DNA from: an uncultured Clostridia bacterium | GTDB lineage: Bacteria > Bacillota > Clostridia > Oscillospirales > Acutalibacteraceae | Direction: 5' to 3' | Assembly (NCBI GenBank): GCA_945221685.1 | Contig: CALYNN010000017.1 | Coordinates: 1-15,016 of the forward strand | Length of the DNA: 15,016 bases | In this document: positions 1 through 6,290 of the stretch, piece after piece | Layout of the letters: the number at the start of each line of letters is the position of its first letter | Numbering within the stretch: the stretch's first letter is position 1 | The notes under the pieces: model-generated | The model's input: only the letters and a program-made list of their open reading frames with translations | Databases searched by the model: none | Told to the model about the DNA's origin: nothing | Translations under genes and position numbers: made by a program

Positions 1-217
1 TGCACATTTCGCCGCCCAAGGCGTCTATTTCCCGACCCCCGTGCCCCTTTGATGTGCCGCCGATTGAAGGATTGCAGGGCATATTGCCCACCCAGTCAAG
101 ATTAATTGTAAACACGGCCGTTTTGCAACCAAGGCGCGCCGAGGCAAGACACGCCTCAATTCCTGCGTGCCCTGCGCCTATAACTATTACATCATAATCC
201 TGTGAAAAATATTCCAT
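1..217 (-). CDS. mnmG: tRNA U34 carboxymethylaminomethyl modification enzyme MnmG (GidA), N-terminal part
   Basis: Only the first 72 codons are present; the gene runs off the left edge. MnmG is the FAD-dependent partner of MnmE and installs the cmnm5 group on wobble uridine 34 of certain tRNAs. The visible part starts with the FAD-binding beta strand and the glycine motif GAGHAG (residues 14-19), and continues with the family signature CNPSIGG (48-54) and REIDALGG (62-69). The start is the ATG at 217, preceded by a purine-rich ribosome site (AAAGGGAAAAGAGAG). It lies 25 nt behind the mnmE stop, the usual mnmE-mnmG operon order. Oddity: residues 60-61, following KGH, are Gly-Gly, where I expect hydrophobic residues such as Leu-Val. 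This is close to the contig edge, so an assembly error is possible. Confidence 0.95.
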   Translation of the reverse strand, partial: MEYFSQDYDVIVIGAGHAGIEACLASARLGCKTAVFTINLDWVGNMPCNPSIGGTSKGHGGREIDALGGEMC

Positions 218-242
218 CAAATTGCTCTCTTTTCCCTTTGCT

Positions 243-1607
243 TTATTTGCCTACGCAAAATCTTGAAAAAATATTATTAACAACCTCTTGAGTTGCCTTT
301 TTTCCTGTCAGCGACAACAGCTCGTCAACTGCACTGTCTATCATAACATTGATTGCGTCGTAGGTAACGCCTGCCAGGCAACCCTCCAACGCCGTTTTGA
401 TATGCGCCGCCGCGTTTGCCACGCACTGCTTTTGCCTTTGATTTGCCAGCATTGGCTGTGATGAATCAAACTGCTCAACGCCCAATGCTTCCTTAATTTC
501 ATTTTCAAGTCCGTCGGCACCGTCGCCGTTTTTGGCGGAAATATATACCGTTCGGCTAAAGGAGGCCTCAATTTTTTTGCAGTCTGCAAGGCAGGGCAAA
601 TCGGTTTTATTTATAACCGCAACAGCGGTCTTGCCCTTGCAGGCTTCAATAAGGTCTTCGTCCTCGGCAGAAAGAGGGGAGGAGCTGTCGAAAACTGCAA
701 GAACAAGGGCGGCGGTGTCGATTTTATCCATCGCCTTTTTGATGCCTATTGCCTCAACTATATCTTCGCTTTGGCGTAATCCCGCAGTATCGGAAAGGTG
801 AAGCACCAAATCGCCGAGCCTTACCGAGCCTTCAACAATATCTCTCGTTGTGCCCTCAATGTGAGTTACAATGCTTTTTTCCTCGCCGGAAAGCATATTC
901 ATCAGCGTTGACTTGCCCGCATTTGGCTTGCCGGCAATAACCGTGTCAACCCCCTGAAGCATTATTATTCCGCTTTCATAATTATCTGTTAGACTATTAA
1001 GCTGTGCCTCTGCATTTTCAAGAGTACGCTGAAGTGACTCCTGACTTAATTCGGGAATTTCCTCGTCGGGATAATCCACCCATGCCGCCATAGAAGCACT
1101 GCAATCAATCAGCGAGCTAAGCACCGAATTTATTTTATTGCTCAAAGAGCCCTGAAGCAAATTATATGAGGCCTTTGCCGCCTGCTGTCCCGAAGCGGAA
1201 ATCAGCGAAGCCACCGCCTCTGCCTGTGCCAAATCCATTTTGCCGTTTAAAAAGGCGCGCTTTGTAAATTCGCCTGCCTGTGCAGGAATTGCACCTGCCG
1301 CCAAAACAGCCTCCAAGGTTTTTTCAACAATAAAAAGTCCGCCGTGTACCGAAATTTCAACAACATCCTCGCCGGTGTAGCTTTTGGGTGCTTTAAATAC
1401 AAGGGCAACTGCGTTGTCGTAGCCCTCGCCCTTGGCAAAAACTCTTCCGTACTTTGCGGTGTATCCATTAAGAGAAGACAGGGGAGTGCCGTCCACCGCT
1501 TTAAATACAGTCTGCGCAATTTCCAACGCTCTGTCGCCGCTTATTCTTATTACGCCGATGCCTGCCGCACTGTTTCCCGTGGCAACTGCCGCAATGGTTT
1601 CAGCCAT
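243..1607 (-). CDS. mnmE: tRNA modification GTPase MnmE (TrmE)
   Basis: The 454-residue protein has the normal MnmE length. MnmE is a cytoplasmic GTPase that works with MnmG to make cmnm5U34 in tRNA. It has an N-terminal formyl-THF-binding domain (about 1-118), a helical domain, and an inserted G domain. The G motifs are G1 GKPNAGKST (226-234), G2 GTTRD (252-256), G3 DTAG (273-276) and G4 NKTD (333-336), followed by SAK (357-359). The C-terminal FCVGK holds the conserved cysteine (Cys451). All key residues are present, so it should be active. The ATG at 1607 follows AAAGGGG. It lies 145 nt downstream of jag, a wider gap than elsewhere in this operon, containing hairpins and a possible promoter of its own; mnmG follows after 25 nt. 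Confidence 0.98.
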   Translation of the reverse strand: MAETIAAVATGNSAAGIGVIRISGDRALEIAQTVFKAVDGTPLSSLNGYTAKYGRVFAKGEGYDNAVALVFKAPKSYTGEDVVEISVHGGLFIVEKTLEAVLAAGAIPAQAGEFTKRAFLNGKMDLAQAEAVASLISASGQQAAKASYNLLQGSLSNKINSVLSSLIDCSASMAAWVDYPDEEIPELSQESLQRTLENAEAQLNSLTDNYESGIIMLQGVDTVIAGKPNAGKSTLMNMLSGEEKSIVTHIEGTTRDIVEGSVRLGDLVLHLSDTAGLRQSEDIVEAIGIKKAMDKIDTAALVLAVFDSSSPLSAEDEDLIEACKGKTAVAVINKTDLPCLADCKKIEASFSRTVYISAKNGDGADGLENEIKEALGVEQFDSSQPMLANQRQKQCVANAAAHIKTALEGCLAGVTYDAINVMIDSAVDELLSLTGKKATQEVVNNIFSRFCVGK

Positions 1608-1631
1608 AAATACCCCTTTCCGCCGCGCTTA

Positions 1632-1660
1632 TATATATTACATTATATAATACAGTTCAA
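1632..1660 (-). promoter_or_regulatory. Possible internal promoter for mnmE-mnmG
   Basis: On the minus strand TTGAAC (1660-1655) and TATATA (1637-1632) are separated by 17 nt. A perfect TATAAT also lies at 1647-1642 but lacks a recognisable -35. Start of transcription near 1625 would leave a leader of about 18 nt before the mnmE ATG. The elements are imperfect and the region is AT-rich, so chance matches are possible. The hairpins directly upstream make a separate promoter plausible. Confidence 0.4.
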
Positions 1661-1699
1661 GTGCGGTTGTTTTTCGTCCTTATTATTCGTAAAGCATAA

Positions 1700-1717
1700 G
1701 GCGGGCAAACGCCCGCC
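1700..1717 (-). terminator. Second of two tandem hairpins between jag and mnmE (weak terminator or processing site)
   Basis: A perfect 7-bp GC stem, GGCGGGC paired with GCCCGCC, closes a 4-nt loop. In the direction of jag transcription it is followed by TTATGCTTT, only a poor T tract. It could therefore be a leaky terminator, an attenuator, or an mRNA end stabiliser between jag and mnmE. Confidence 0.5.
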
Positions 1718-1727
1718 TCATTTTACT

Positions 1728-1752
1728 GAGACTCCCTGCTTGCAGGCGTCTC
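1728..1752 (-). other. First tandem hairpin, directly after the jag stop codon
   Basis: The minus-strand RNA can pair GAGAC with GTCTC and, inside that, CCTGC with GCAGG over a 2-nt loop. A small asymmetric internal loop separates the two helices. The stem begins at the base right after the jag TAA. No T tract follows, so this is not an intrinsic terminator on its own; together with the GC hairpin 10 nt further on it forms a double-hairpin 3' end. Confidence 0.5.
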
Positions 1753-2709
1753 TTATGCTTCTGTGTTTTCCGGCTCCCTGTTGACCTCGATTTTTCCGAA
1801 CTTTGGAATATCTGCTCTGTCAACGCGCTTTTCTCTGTTTGGATCCGGCTTGGCTTGAGCGTATGAACGCTCGCCTCGTCTGCGGTTGGAGGAGCCTCTT
1901 CTTACTCCGCCCTCCGGCTCGAGAATAACCTTTCTGTCCATTCCGTTGCCAACAGAACGGGAAACGGCTCCCTCAACCTCCTGAACTGCCGTATGAATAA
2001 TTCTTCTTTCATATGGATTCATAGGCTCAAAGGTATATCTTCTTCCTGTTCTGACAACATAGCTTGCGTTTTTAACGGCAAGTGCCTTAAGGGTTGCCTC
2101 TCTCTTTGCCTTGTAGTCGCCTACATTAATTGAAACTCTTACATACTTGTTAGTTGTATTTTTAAGAGCAAGACCTGTAAGGTACTGCAAAGCGTCAAGC
2201 GTTTCGCCGCGGTGACCGATTATGATTCCGTAATCCTCGCACTCAACGGTCATATTAACAACGCCGTCGGCAATTTCTGCCGTAACTCTTGCGTCCTTAA
2301 CCTTAAAGCCGTCGATTATTGTTTTAAGATAGCTGCAGGCGTAATCTAAATCAACATCAGCCGCAGTAAGCTTTTCTTCTGCTTTTTGTGGCTCCGGCTT
2401 CCTTTCGGGAGCAGGCTTCTTTGCCGCCTTTTTAGCCGGTGCCTTCTTTTCTTCAAAGGGCTTTGGCATTGCCTGCTTATTTACCCTTGGCTTCGGCTTT
2501 GGCTTTTCGCTCCTTTTTTCCTTTTTGCCGTCGTCGTAGCTTGCTCTAACCTGAGCGTCGCTACCGCCAAACAAACCAAGCAGCTTCTTTTTCGGCATTT
2601 GAATTACTTCAACCTTAACAAGTGCCGTTTCCGGAGCGCAAAGTCCGCTTTTGGCAGCCGCAGTAGCTTCCTCAACGGTTTTACCGGTGCCGATAAATTC
2701 CTTTATCAT
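1753..2709 (-). CDS. jag: Jag / KhpB (EloR) RNA-binding protein, KH-R3H family
   Basis: The 318-residue cytoplasmic RNA-binding protein is encoded next to yidC in most Bacillota; in streptococci this family (KhpB/EloR) helps control cell elongation. Domain order: a Jag-N domain (1-50) with the typical KKLLGLFGG stretch (41-49); a Lys/Pro/Ala/Glu-rich linker of about 65 residues (60-115) likely to be disordered; a KH-type domain with the GxxG loop in GIIIGHRG (161-168); and an R3H domain with NPYERRIIH (231-239), carrying the Arg-x3-His pair 235/239. A basic tail of about 55 residues follows. The ATG at 2709 has a perfect GGAGG site 6 nt upstream. Only 14 bp separate it from yidC, so the two are cotranscribed. 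Confidence 0.96.
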   Translation of the reverse strand: MIKEFIGTGKTVEEATAAAKSGLCAPETALVKVEVIQMPKKKLLGLFGGSDAQVRASYDDGKKEKRSEKPKPKPRVNKQAMPKPFEEKKAPAKKAAKKPAPERKPEPQKAEEKLTAADVDLDYACSYLKTIIDGFKVKDARVTAEIADGVVNMTVECEDYGIIIGHRGETLDALQYLTGLALKNTTNKYVRVSINVGDYKAKREATLKALAVKNASYVVRTGRRYTFEPMNPYERRIIHTAVQEVEGAVSRSVGNGMDRKVILEPEGGVRRGSSNRRRGERSYAQAKPDPNREKRVDRADIPKFGKIEVNREPENTEA

Positions 2710-2723
2710 ATAATCCTCCGATA

Positions 2724-3749
2724 TTATTTAATTTTCTTAATGTTTTCCTCCCGTGAGCGACGCTCAATGGTGTTTTCAACCATAAGCCTTGCCTGTGTTT
2801 TCTTGGGGGGATACTGCTTGAAAATAAAGAGTTGCTGCAATATTGCAACAATATTTGAAATAATCCAGTAAAAGCCTACCGCAGCGGTAACCTTAAACGA
2901 AATGTAGAAGGAGAAAAAGGGCATCATTAACATCATCATCATCATTGAGCCCATCTGCTGCTGTGCCGCAGGATTATTTTTCTTTTGAATAAATGTTGAT
3001 ATTAAGCTTGAACCCAAGGATGTAACAAGACAGAGAATTGGAATAATAACAATTAATCCGTCTTTCCAGTGGGGAACAGCCGTCATATCAAGTCCGAATA
3101 AATTCATACTCTCGCGGTATGTTGTTATATCCGCACATAAAGACTCTGTAAAAATTTTCGGGAATGCATCCTGCAAAGCGTCCTTATATGCGGCAAAATT
3201 TTCAAGAATGTTAAGCTGCAAATAAGTAATCTTTGCATCGGCGTTGCCTGTAAGCTCCCGGTAAATCGGCAGGATTGTATCCTGAATAGCCTGAGCGTTT
3301 TCAGCAAAGGTGCCTGCGCCGAGAACATAGGAAATAGGGTAGTAAATAATACCGATAATACCCATAAGGAAAACCATTTGGAACATCATCGGTCCGCAGC
3401 CCATTTGCATAGGGTTGTGCCCCTCTCGCGAATAGAGGTTTTGCATTTCCTCGTTCATCTTCTGCTGCATTCTTTGGCGCTCTTTTGGGTCGTTTCCGTT
3501 GTAGGTGTACTTGCTTTGGATTTTTTTGATTTTAGGCTGAAGCCTTGTAGTCTTTGCCATTGTTTTTTGCTGTCTGATATTAAGCGGCAAAAGCAAAAGC
3601 CTTGTTACAACAGTAAAGATTATAATGGCCAAAAAGTACTGATTGTCCAAAAGCTCCATCAGCAGCTTCATACATTCACCGAATAACCAATAAAGCGGCT
3701 TTAAAATCGCAATACCGTTAGATGCAGTTGCAAGTAAAATACTGTTCAT
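2724..3749 (-). CDS. yidC: Membrane protein insertase YidC/Oxa1 family (SpoIIIJ-type)
   Basis: The 341-residue integral membrane protein inserts and folds membrane proteins, alone or with SecYEG. Five membrane segments are visible at about 37-57, 117-146, 230-253, 267-286 and 289-311. The conserved groove arginine is Arg50 in the first segment (VVTRLLLLP). A charged cytoplasmic hairpin (about 64-112) follows, then an extracytoplasmic loop of about 80 residues (150-228), longer than in Bacillus SpoIIIJ. Segment four contains a methionine run (269-276, MMMMMLMM). There is no clear lipoprotein signal at the N-terminus. The start codon overlaps the yidD stop by one base (TAATG), indicating translational coupling; jag follows after 14 bp. 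Confidence 0.96.
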   Translation of the reverse strand: MNSILLATASNGIAILKPLYWLFGECMKLLMELLDNQYFLAIIIFTVVTRLLLLPLNIRQQKTMAKTTRLQPKIKKIQSKYTYNGNDPKERQRMQQKMNEEMQNLYSREGHNPMQMGCGPMMFQMVFLMGIIGIIYYPISYVLGAGTFAENAQAIQDTILPIYRELTGNADAKITYLQLNILENFAAYKDALQDAFPKIFTESLCADITTYRESMNLFGLDMTAVPHWKDGLIVIIPILCLVTSLGSSLISTFIQKKNNPAAQQQMGSMMMMMLMMPFFSFYISFKVTAAVGFYWIISNIVAILQQLFIFKQYPPKKTQARLMVENTIERRSREENIKKIK

Positions 3750-3997
3750 TATTTATCCTCTTTAGTTTTCTTTGGGGGAACAGGGTCCCAGCCGCCCTTG
3801 AAAAAGGGGTTGCACCTGAGTATTCGCCTGACTGCCAAAAGGGTGCCCATAAAAATTCCGTGAATTTCTATTGCCTCAATGGCGTACTGCGAGCAGGTCG
3901 GAGTGTAGCGACAGCTTCCGTGAGAAAATCTCGGACTGATAGTAAGCTGATAGGTTCTGATTAAAAAAATCATTGCCTTTTTTATAAGCCCTTTCAT
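3749..3997 (-). CDS. yidD: Membrane protein insertion efficiency factor YidD
   Basis: The 82-residue protein belongs to the small YidD family, which assists YidC-dependent insertion at the inner face of the membrane. The family signature is obvious: YQLTISPRF (16-24) followed by CRYTPTCSQYA with its two cysteines, then RRILRCNPFFKGGWDPVP. An amphipathic N-terminus probably binds the membrane. The ATG overlaps the rnpA stop (ATGA) and has GGGAG 7 nt upstream, inside the rnpA 3' end. The overlap with both neighbours shows strict operon coupling from rnpA through yidD to yidC. Confidence 0.96.
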   Translation of the reverse strand: MKGLIKKAMIFLIRTYQLTISPRFSHGSCRYTPTCSQYAIEAIEIHGIFMGTLLAVRRILRCNPFFKGGWDPVPPKKTKEDK

Positions 3998-4326
3998 TCT
4001 ATCACTCCCAAATCGGTAAGCTGACTCTCCATTTGCTCCAGCACCTCCTGCATTTTTACGGCGGTGGTTTTTGTTCTTGCCACAAAAACAATATCGTAGC
4101 TTCCGTTAATCCTGCCCTCAAGGGTACTGAAGGCGGCGCGGATAACACGCCTTGCGCGGTTGCGCTTAACGGCGTTGCCGATTTTTTTGCCGCTGGTAAT
4201 TCCTACTCTTATTTCGCCTAAGCGGTTTTTACCGACATAGGTAACAAGGCAGGGCGAGGCTTGGCTTTTGCCTCTGTAATACAGTCTGCGAAAATCCTTA
4301 TTTTCCTTCAAGGCGGTGCTTTTCAC
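3994..4326 (-). CDS. rnpA: Ribonuclease P protein component
   Basis: The 110-residue basic protein is the cofactor of RNase P, which removes 5' leaders from pre-tRNAs. The RNR signature NAVKRNRARRVIR lies at 51-63, and the upstream VGITSGKKIG (41-50) is also typical. Length is normal. Translation starts at a GTG (4326), supported by GGGAGTGAT just upstream; there is no better ATG nearby and the N-terminus MKSTALKENKDF matches the family. It follows rpmH by 21 nt and overlaps yidD by 4 nt. Confidence 0.96.
   Translation of the reverse strand: MKSTALKENKDFRRLYYRGKSQASPCLVTYVGKNRLGEIRVGITSGKKIGNAVKRNRARRVIRAAFSTLEGRINGSYDIVFVARTKTTAVKMQEVLEQMESQLTDLGVIE
4001..4019 (-). repeat. Copy 2 of a near-identical ribosome-binding segment (yidD start, within the rnpA 3' end)
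   Basis: The plus-strand sequence ATCACTCCCAAATCGGTAA matches the segment at 4330-4347 except for one extra A. On the coding strand it carries GGGAGTGAT, close to the extended anti-16S match GGAGGTGAT. Here it also encodes the C-terminus of RnpA (LTDLGVI). Confidence 0.7.
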
Positions 4327-4329
4327 CTA

Positions 4330-4347
4330 ATCACTCCCAATCGGTAA
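4330..4347 (-). repeat. Copy 1 of a near-identical ribosome-binding segment (rnpA start)
   Basis: The plus-strand sequence ATCACTCCCAATCGGTAA fills nearly all of the 21-nt gap between the rpmH stop and the rnpA GTG. It matches the segment in front of yidD at 18 of 19 positions with one indel. It supplies the ribosome binding site that supports the GTG start of rnpA. Confidence 0.7.
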
Positions 4348-4482
4348 TTAGTAAGAAAGCTTCTTTCTGCCCTTTGCACGACGGCGGGCAAGTACCTTTC
4401 TACCATTCTTTGTTGACATTCTCTTTCTGAAGCCGTGCTCCATCTTAGCGTGTCTCTTTTTAGGCTGATAGGTTCTCTTCAT
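4348..4482 (-). CDS. rpmH: Large-subunit ribosomal protein bL34
   Basis: This 44-codon gene encodes ribosomal protein L34. The translation begins MKRTYQPKKRHAKMEHGFR and ends ARRRAKGRKKLSY, which is the complete, canonical L34. The ATG at 4482 is preceded by GGAGTG. It is the first gene of the rpmH-rnpA-yidD-yidC-jag-mnmE-mnmG series. In many Bacillota rpmH sits divergently beside dnaA at the replication origin; here the divergent neighbour is mtnN instead. Confidence 0.98.
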   Translation of the reverse strand: MKRTYQPKKRHAKMEHGFRKRMSTKNGRKVLARRRAKGRKKLSY

Positions 4483-4541
4483 TTCTTTTTCACTCCAATC
4501 AAAAGACTAAACTCGTCTTAATCTTTTATAATCTCTGCGTG

Positions 4542-4571
4542 GGTATAACGCAGGCAGTTTACTTTTTGCAA
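4542..4571 (-). promoter_or_regulatory. Candidate rpmH operon promoter
   Basis: On the minus strand TTGCAA (4571-4566) and TATACC (4547-4542) are spaced by 18 nt. An alternative -10, TATAAA (4530-4525), is a better box but lacks a good -35. Either would drive rpmH with a leader of roughly 40-55 nt. The call is tentative because the elements are imperfect. Confidence 0.4.
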
Positions 4572-4666
4572 AGCCGAAAAGCCCTGTTGACAGGCTACTG
4601 CTCCACAATATCGCAGATTATTATATATTAATTCGGCAATGCTTGTCAATAAAAAAATTAATAAAC

Positions 4667-4695
4667 TTGTAATTATTAATATTATATATTATAAT
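4667..4695 (+). promoter_or_regulatory. Sigma-A-type promoter for mtnN
   Basis: TTGTAA (4667-4672) and a perfect TATAAT (4690-4695) are separated by exactly 17 bp. Transcription should start near 4702, leaving a leader of about 60 nt before the mtnN ATG. The surrounding 4611-4700 is very AT-rich. Confidence 0.75.
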
Positions 4696-4706
4696 AGCAC
4701 TATATG

Positions 4707-4747
4707 TTGGGTGTTGCCGTTACCTCGGCAACAAGAAAATTACCCAA
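4707..4747 (+). promoter_or_regulatory. Folded 5' leader of mtnN (unassigned cis-regulatory candidate)
   Basis: Two stacked helices can form within the predicted leader. TTGGGT (4707-4712) pairs with ACCCAA (4742-4747), and directly inside it GTTGCCG (4713-4719) pairs with CGGCAAC (4726-4732) over the loop TTACCT. The 5' strands are contiguous, while nine A-rich bases (AAGAAAATT) bulge out on the 3' side. The fold starts about 5 nt after the predicted transcription start and ends 3 nt before AAAGGAG, so it could affect ribosome access or mRNA stability. It matches no riboswitch class I can recognise. Confidence 0.5.
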
Positions 4748-4764
4748 ACAAAAGGAGAATTGCT

Positions 4765-5472
4765 ATGCTTGGTATTATCGGCGCAATGGATGTTGAGGTT
4801 GACGCAATAAAAAGCAGAATAAAAAATAAAACCTCGGCTGTTATCGCAGGGGTGGAATTTGTGTGCGGCTTTATTGAAAATGTTGCCGTCTGCGTGGCTC
4901 AATGCTCGCCGGGTAAGGTTAACGCCACCCTGTGCACTCAGGCGATGATAGATAATTTTGATGTTGACTGTATCATTAATGTCGGCGTTGGCTGTTCTCT
5001 TTCAGATAATGTTGTAATTAAGAATGTTGTTATTGCAACAGATGTTTGCCAGTACGATATTGATATTACCGCCTTGGGTGAGCCAAAAGGCTTTATAAAC
5101 GGACTTAACACCGTTTATGTTAAGGCAGACGAAAAAATTTCGGAGCGCCTTGCCCGAAGCGCCATTAATTCAGGTGAAAAAATTCACCGAGGAACAGTTG
5201 CCAGCGGCGATACCTTTATTGCCGACAGTAATATGAAGGCACTGCTTGCCCGTGAATTCGGTGCAATATGCGGCGAAATGGAGGGCGGAGCAATAGGCCA
5301 CACCTGCGCCGCCAACGGTATTCCCTTTGCGGTAATTCGCTGCATCAGCGACGGCGGCGACGAAGGCTCTCTGCTGGATTACCCAACCTTTAAAAAAATC
5401 GCCGCAGATATTTCCACGGCGATTATCATAGATTATATTAAATCTCAACAGGAGCAGCTTGCCCTTTTTTAG
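4765..5472 (+). CDS. mtnN: 5'-methylthioadenosine / S-adenosylhomocysteine nucleosidase
   Basis: The 235-residue cytoplasmic enzyme cleaves adenine from S-adenosylhomocysteine and methylthioadenosine, relieving inhibition of methyltransferases and feeding methionine salvage and, where LuxS is present, autoinducer-2 synthesis. Key residues are visible: the N-terminal IGAMDVEVDAI with Glu11 (equivalent of the general acid), SGDTFI (147-152), CGEMEGGAIGH (169-179) for ribose binding, and the catalytic Asp196 in CISD. The phosphorylase-family GTAGGL-like loop reads GVGCSL (74-79), a variant. The ATG at 4765 follows AAAGGAG by 7 nt; upstream in-frame codons fall inside the promoter, so the longer reading is unlikely. 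It ends only 3 bp from the convergent regulator gene. Confidence 0.9.
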   Translation: MLGIIGAMDVEVDAIKSRIKNKTSAVIAGVEFVCGFIENVAVCVAQCSPGKVNATLCTQAMIDNFDVDCIINVGVGCSLSDNVVIKNVVIATDVCQYDIDITALGEPKGFINGLNTVYVKADEKISERLARSAINSGEKIHRGTVASGDTFIADSNMKALLAREFGAICGEMEGGAIGHTCAANGIPFAVIRCISDGGDEGSLLDYPTFKKIAADISTAIIIDYIKSQQEQLALF

Positions 5473-5475
5473 CAG

Positions 5476-6162
5476 TCAGTCCAAAATAAAGTTGGTTAAA
5501 ATCTGCTCCTCGGCGTTTTCTATAACTGCGTGAAGTGCTGTTTTTTCGACTAAGTCGGAGCCGTTACGGGACCTATCCTCAATAAAAACAAAGCGTGCAT
5601 CCGCTACTGCAATGGAGGCCGATGCAAGCTCTCTGCCTAAGCTGAAATCAAGCTTAAACATTTCCTTTGGCAGTATTCCTGCCTTTGCCATTGTTACGGC
5701 TCCGCGGTAAACGCAAAGGGTATAGTAGTCGTAAATATATTTTATTGCGGTTTTATCCTTTACCGAAGCAATCAGGTTAAGCAGTGATTGAGTAGCGTCT
5801 GCAAGAGTACCGAGTGCGGAATTTCCTTCTACGTTTTTATTGAAAATTTTGTCGGTATCAATGCCGTTTCTGCTGTTGCTTATTCCAAGCAGATAGTCGG
5901 CGGTTACGCCGTAATATTCACTGCACTTAATAACAAAATCAAGTCCGCACTCACGAATACCCTTTTCGTAATGGCTAAGCAGTGCCTGACTTATTCCCAA
6001 ATCGGCAGCGGCCTTCTTTTGACTTATTCCGCGCTCCTTGCGAAGCTGCGAAAGAATATCTGCAAACCTGCTGTGCTTTGGTCCTTTTTTTGCTTTCGGT
6101 GCTTTTATTTCCTCCGGCTTTGCAGACTCGTTCGCCGGCTTTATTTCTCTTTCGGTATCCAT
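5476..6162 (-). CDS. XRE-family helix-turn-helix transcriptional regulator
   Basis: The 228-residue protein has a charged N-terminal tail (1-30) and then a Cro/CI-type DNA-binding domain (about 33-93). The domain includes LRKERGISQKKAAADLGIS and the recognition-helix region QALLSHYEKG, ending in the usual YYGVTADYLLG. The C-terminal part (100-228) is mostly helical with no recognised ligand domain; it may mediate oligomerisation or sensing. The ATG at 6162 has GGAGG upstream; the longer in-frame reading would run back through the promoter. Its own promoter is embedded in a perfect inverted repeat, so autoregulation is likely. The target genes are unknown; the divergent histidine phosphatase is the nearest candidate. 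Confidence 0.85.
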   Translation of the reverse strand: MDTEREIKPANESAKPEEIKAPKAKKGPKHSRFADILSQLRKERGISQKKAAADLGISQALLSHYEKGIRECGLDFVIKCSEYYGVTADYLLGISNSRNGIDTDKIFNKNVEGNSALGTLADATQSLLNLIASVKDKTAIKYIYDYYTLCVYRGAVTMAKAGILPKEMFKLDFSLGRELASASIAVADARFVFIEDRSRNGSDLVEKTALHAVIENAEEQILTNFILD

Positions 6163-6242
6163 TTTTATTCCTCCGTGTATTATGAAAACAGGGCAAAAAA
6201 TATCAGATACACCGCGGCGGCATACCTGTCCTAACCTCGTTA

Positions 6243-6281
6243 TTACAAATAGTATTATAGCCGCGTTAATACTATTTGTAA
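6243..6281. repeat. Perfect 15-bp inverted repeat, probable operator of the XRE regulator
   Basis: The left arm TTACAAATAGTATTA (6243-6257) and right arm TAATACTATTTGTAA (6267-6281) are exact reverse complements around a 9-bp spacer. Each arm itself contains a quasi-palindrome, AATA-S-TATT. The right arm covers most of the -35 and the left arm most of the -10 of the regulator promoter, and the repeat sits 10 bp upstream of the candidate promoter of the divergent phosphatase gene. Neither predicted transcript includes the whole repeat, so it most likely works as DNA and not as an RNA hairpin. Confidence 0.8.
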
Positions 6282-6282
6282 A
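6254..6282 (-). promoter_or_regulatory. Promoter of the XRE regulator gene
   Basis: On the minus strand TTTACA (6282-6277) and a perfect TATAAT (6259-6254) are separated by 17 bp. Transcription would start near 6247, giving a leader of about 85 nt. Both hexamers lie within or across the inverted repeat, as expected for a repressor-controlled promoter. The leader can also form a modest GU-containing hairpin (6206-6226). Confidence 0.75.
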
Positions 6283-6290
6283 CCTCAACC

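Noticed and set aside
4535..4553. Hairpin CTGCGT...ACGCAG upstream of rpmH as an L34 autoregulatory leader.
   Set aside because: It overlaps one candidate -10 box, has only 6 bp, and no known L34 binding element is recognisable.
4483..4764. Possible replication origin next to rpmH: AT-rich stretch and two DnaA-box-like 9-mers (TTATACCCA on the minus strand near 4541-4549; TGTGGAGCA on the minus strand near 4600).
   Set aside because: Each matches the TTATCCACA consensus at only 7 of 9 positions, there is no cluster, and dnaA is not present. The AT richness is explained by promoters.
4639..4764. A longer MtnN with a 42-residue N-terminal extension.
   Set aside because: The extension would be translated from the promoter and leader; the ATG at 4765 has a good ribosome site and gives the normal family N-terminus.
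6206..6226. Hairpin in the XRE regulator leader followed by a T run as an attenuator.
   Set aside because: Three of nine pairs are GU and the T run is separated from the stem by several bases, so it is a poor terminator.
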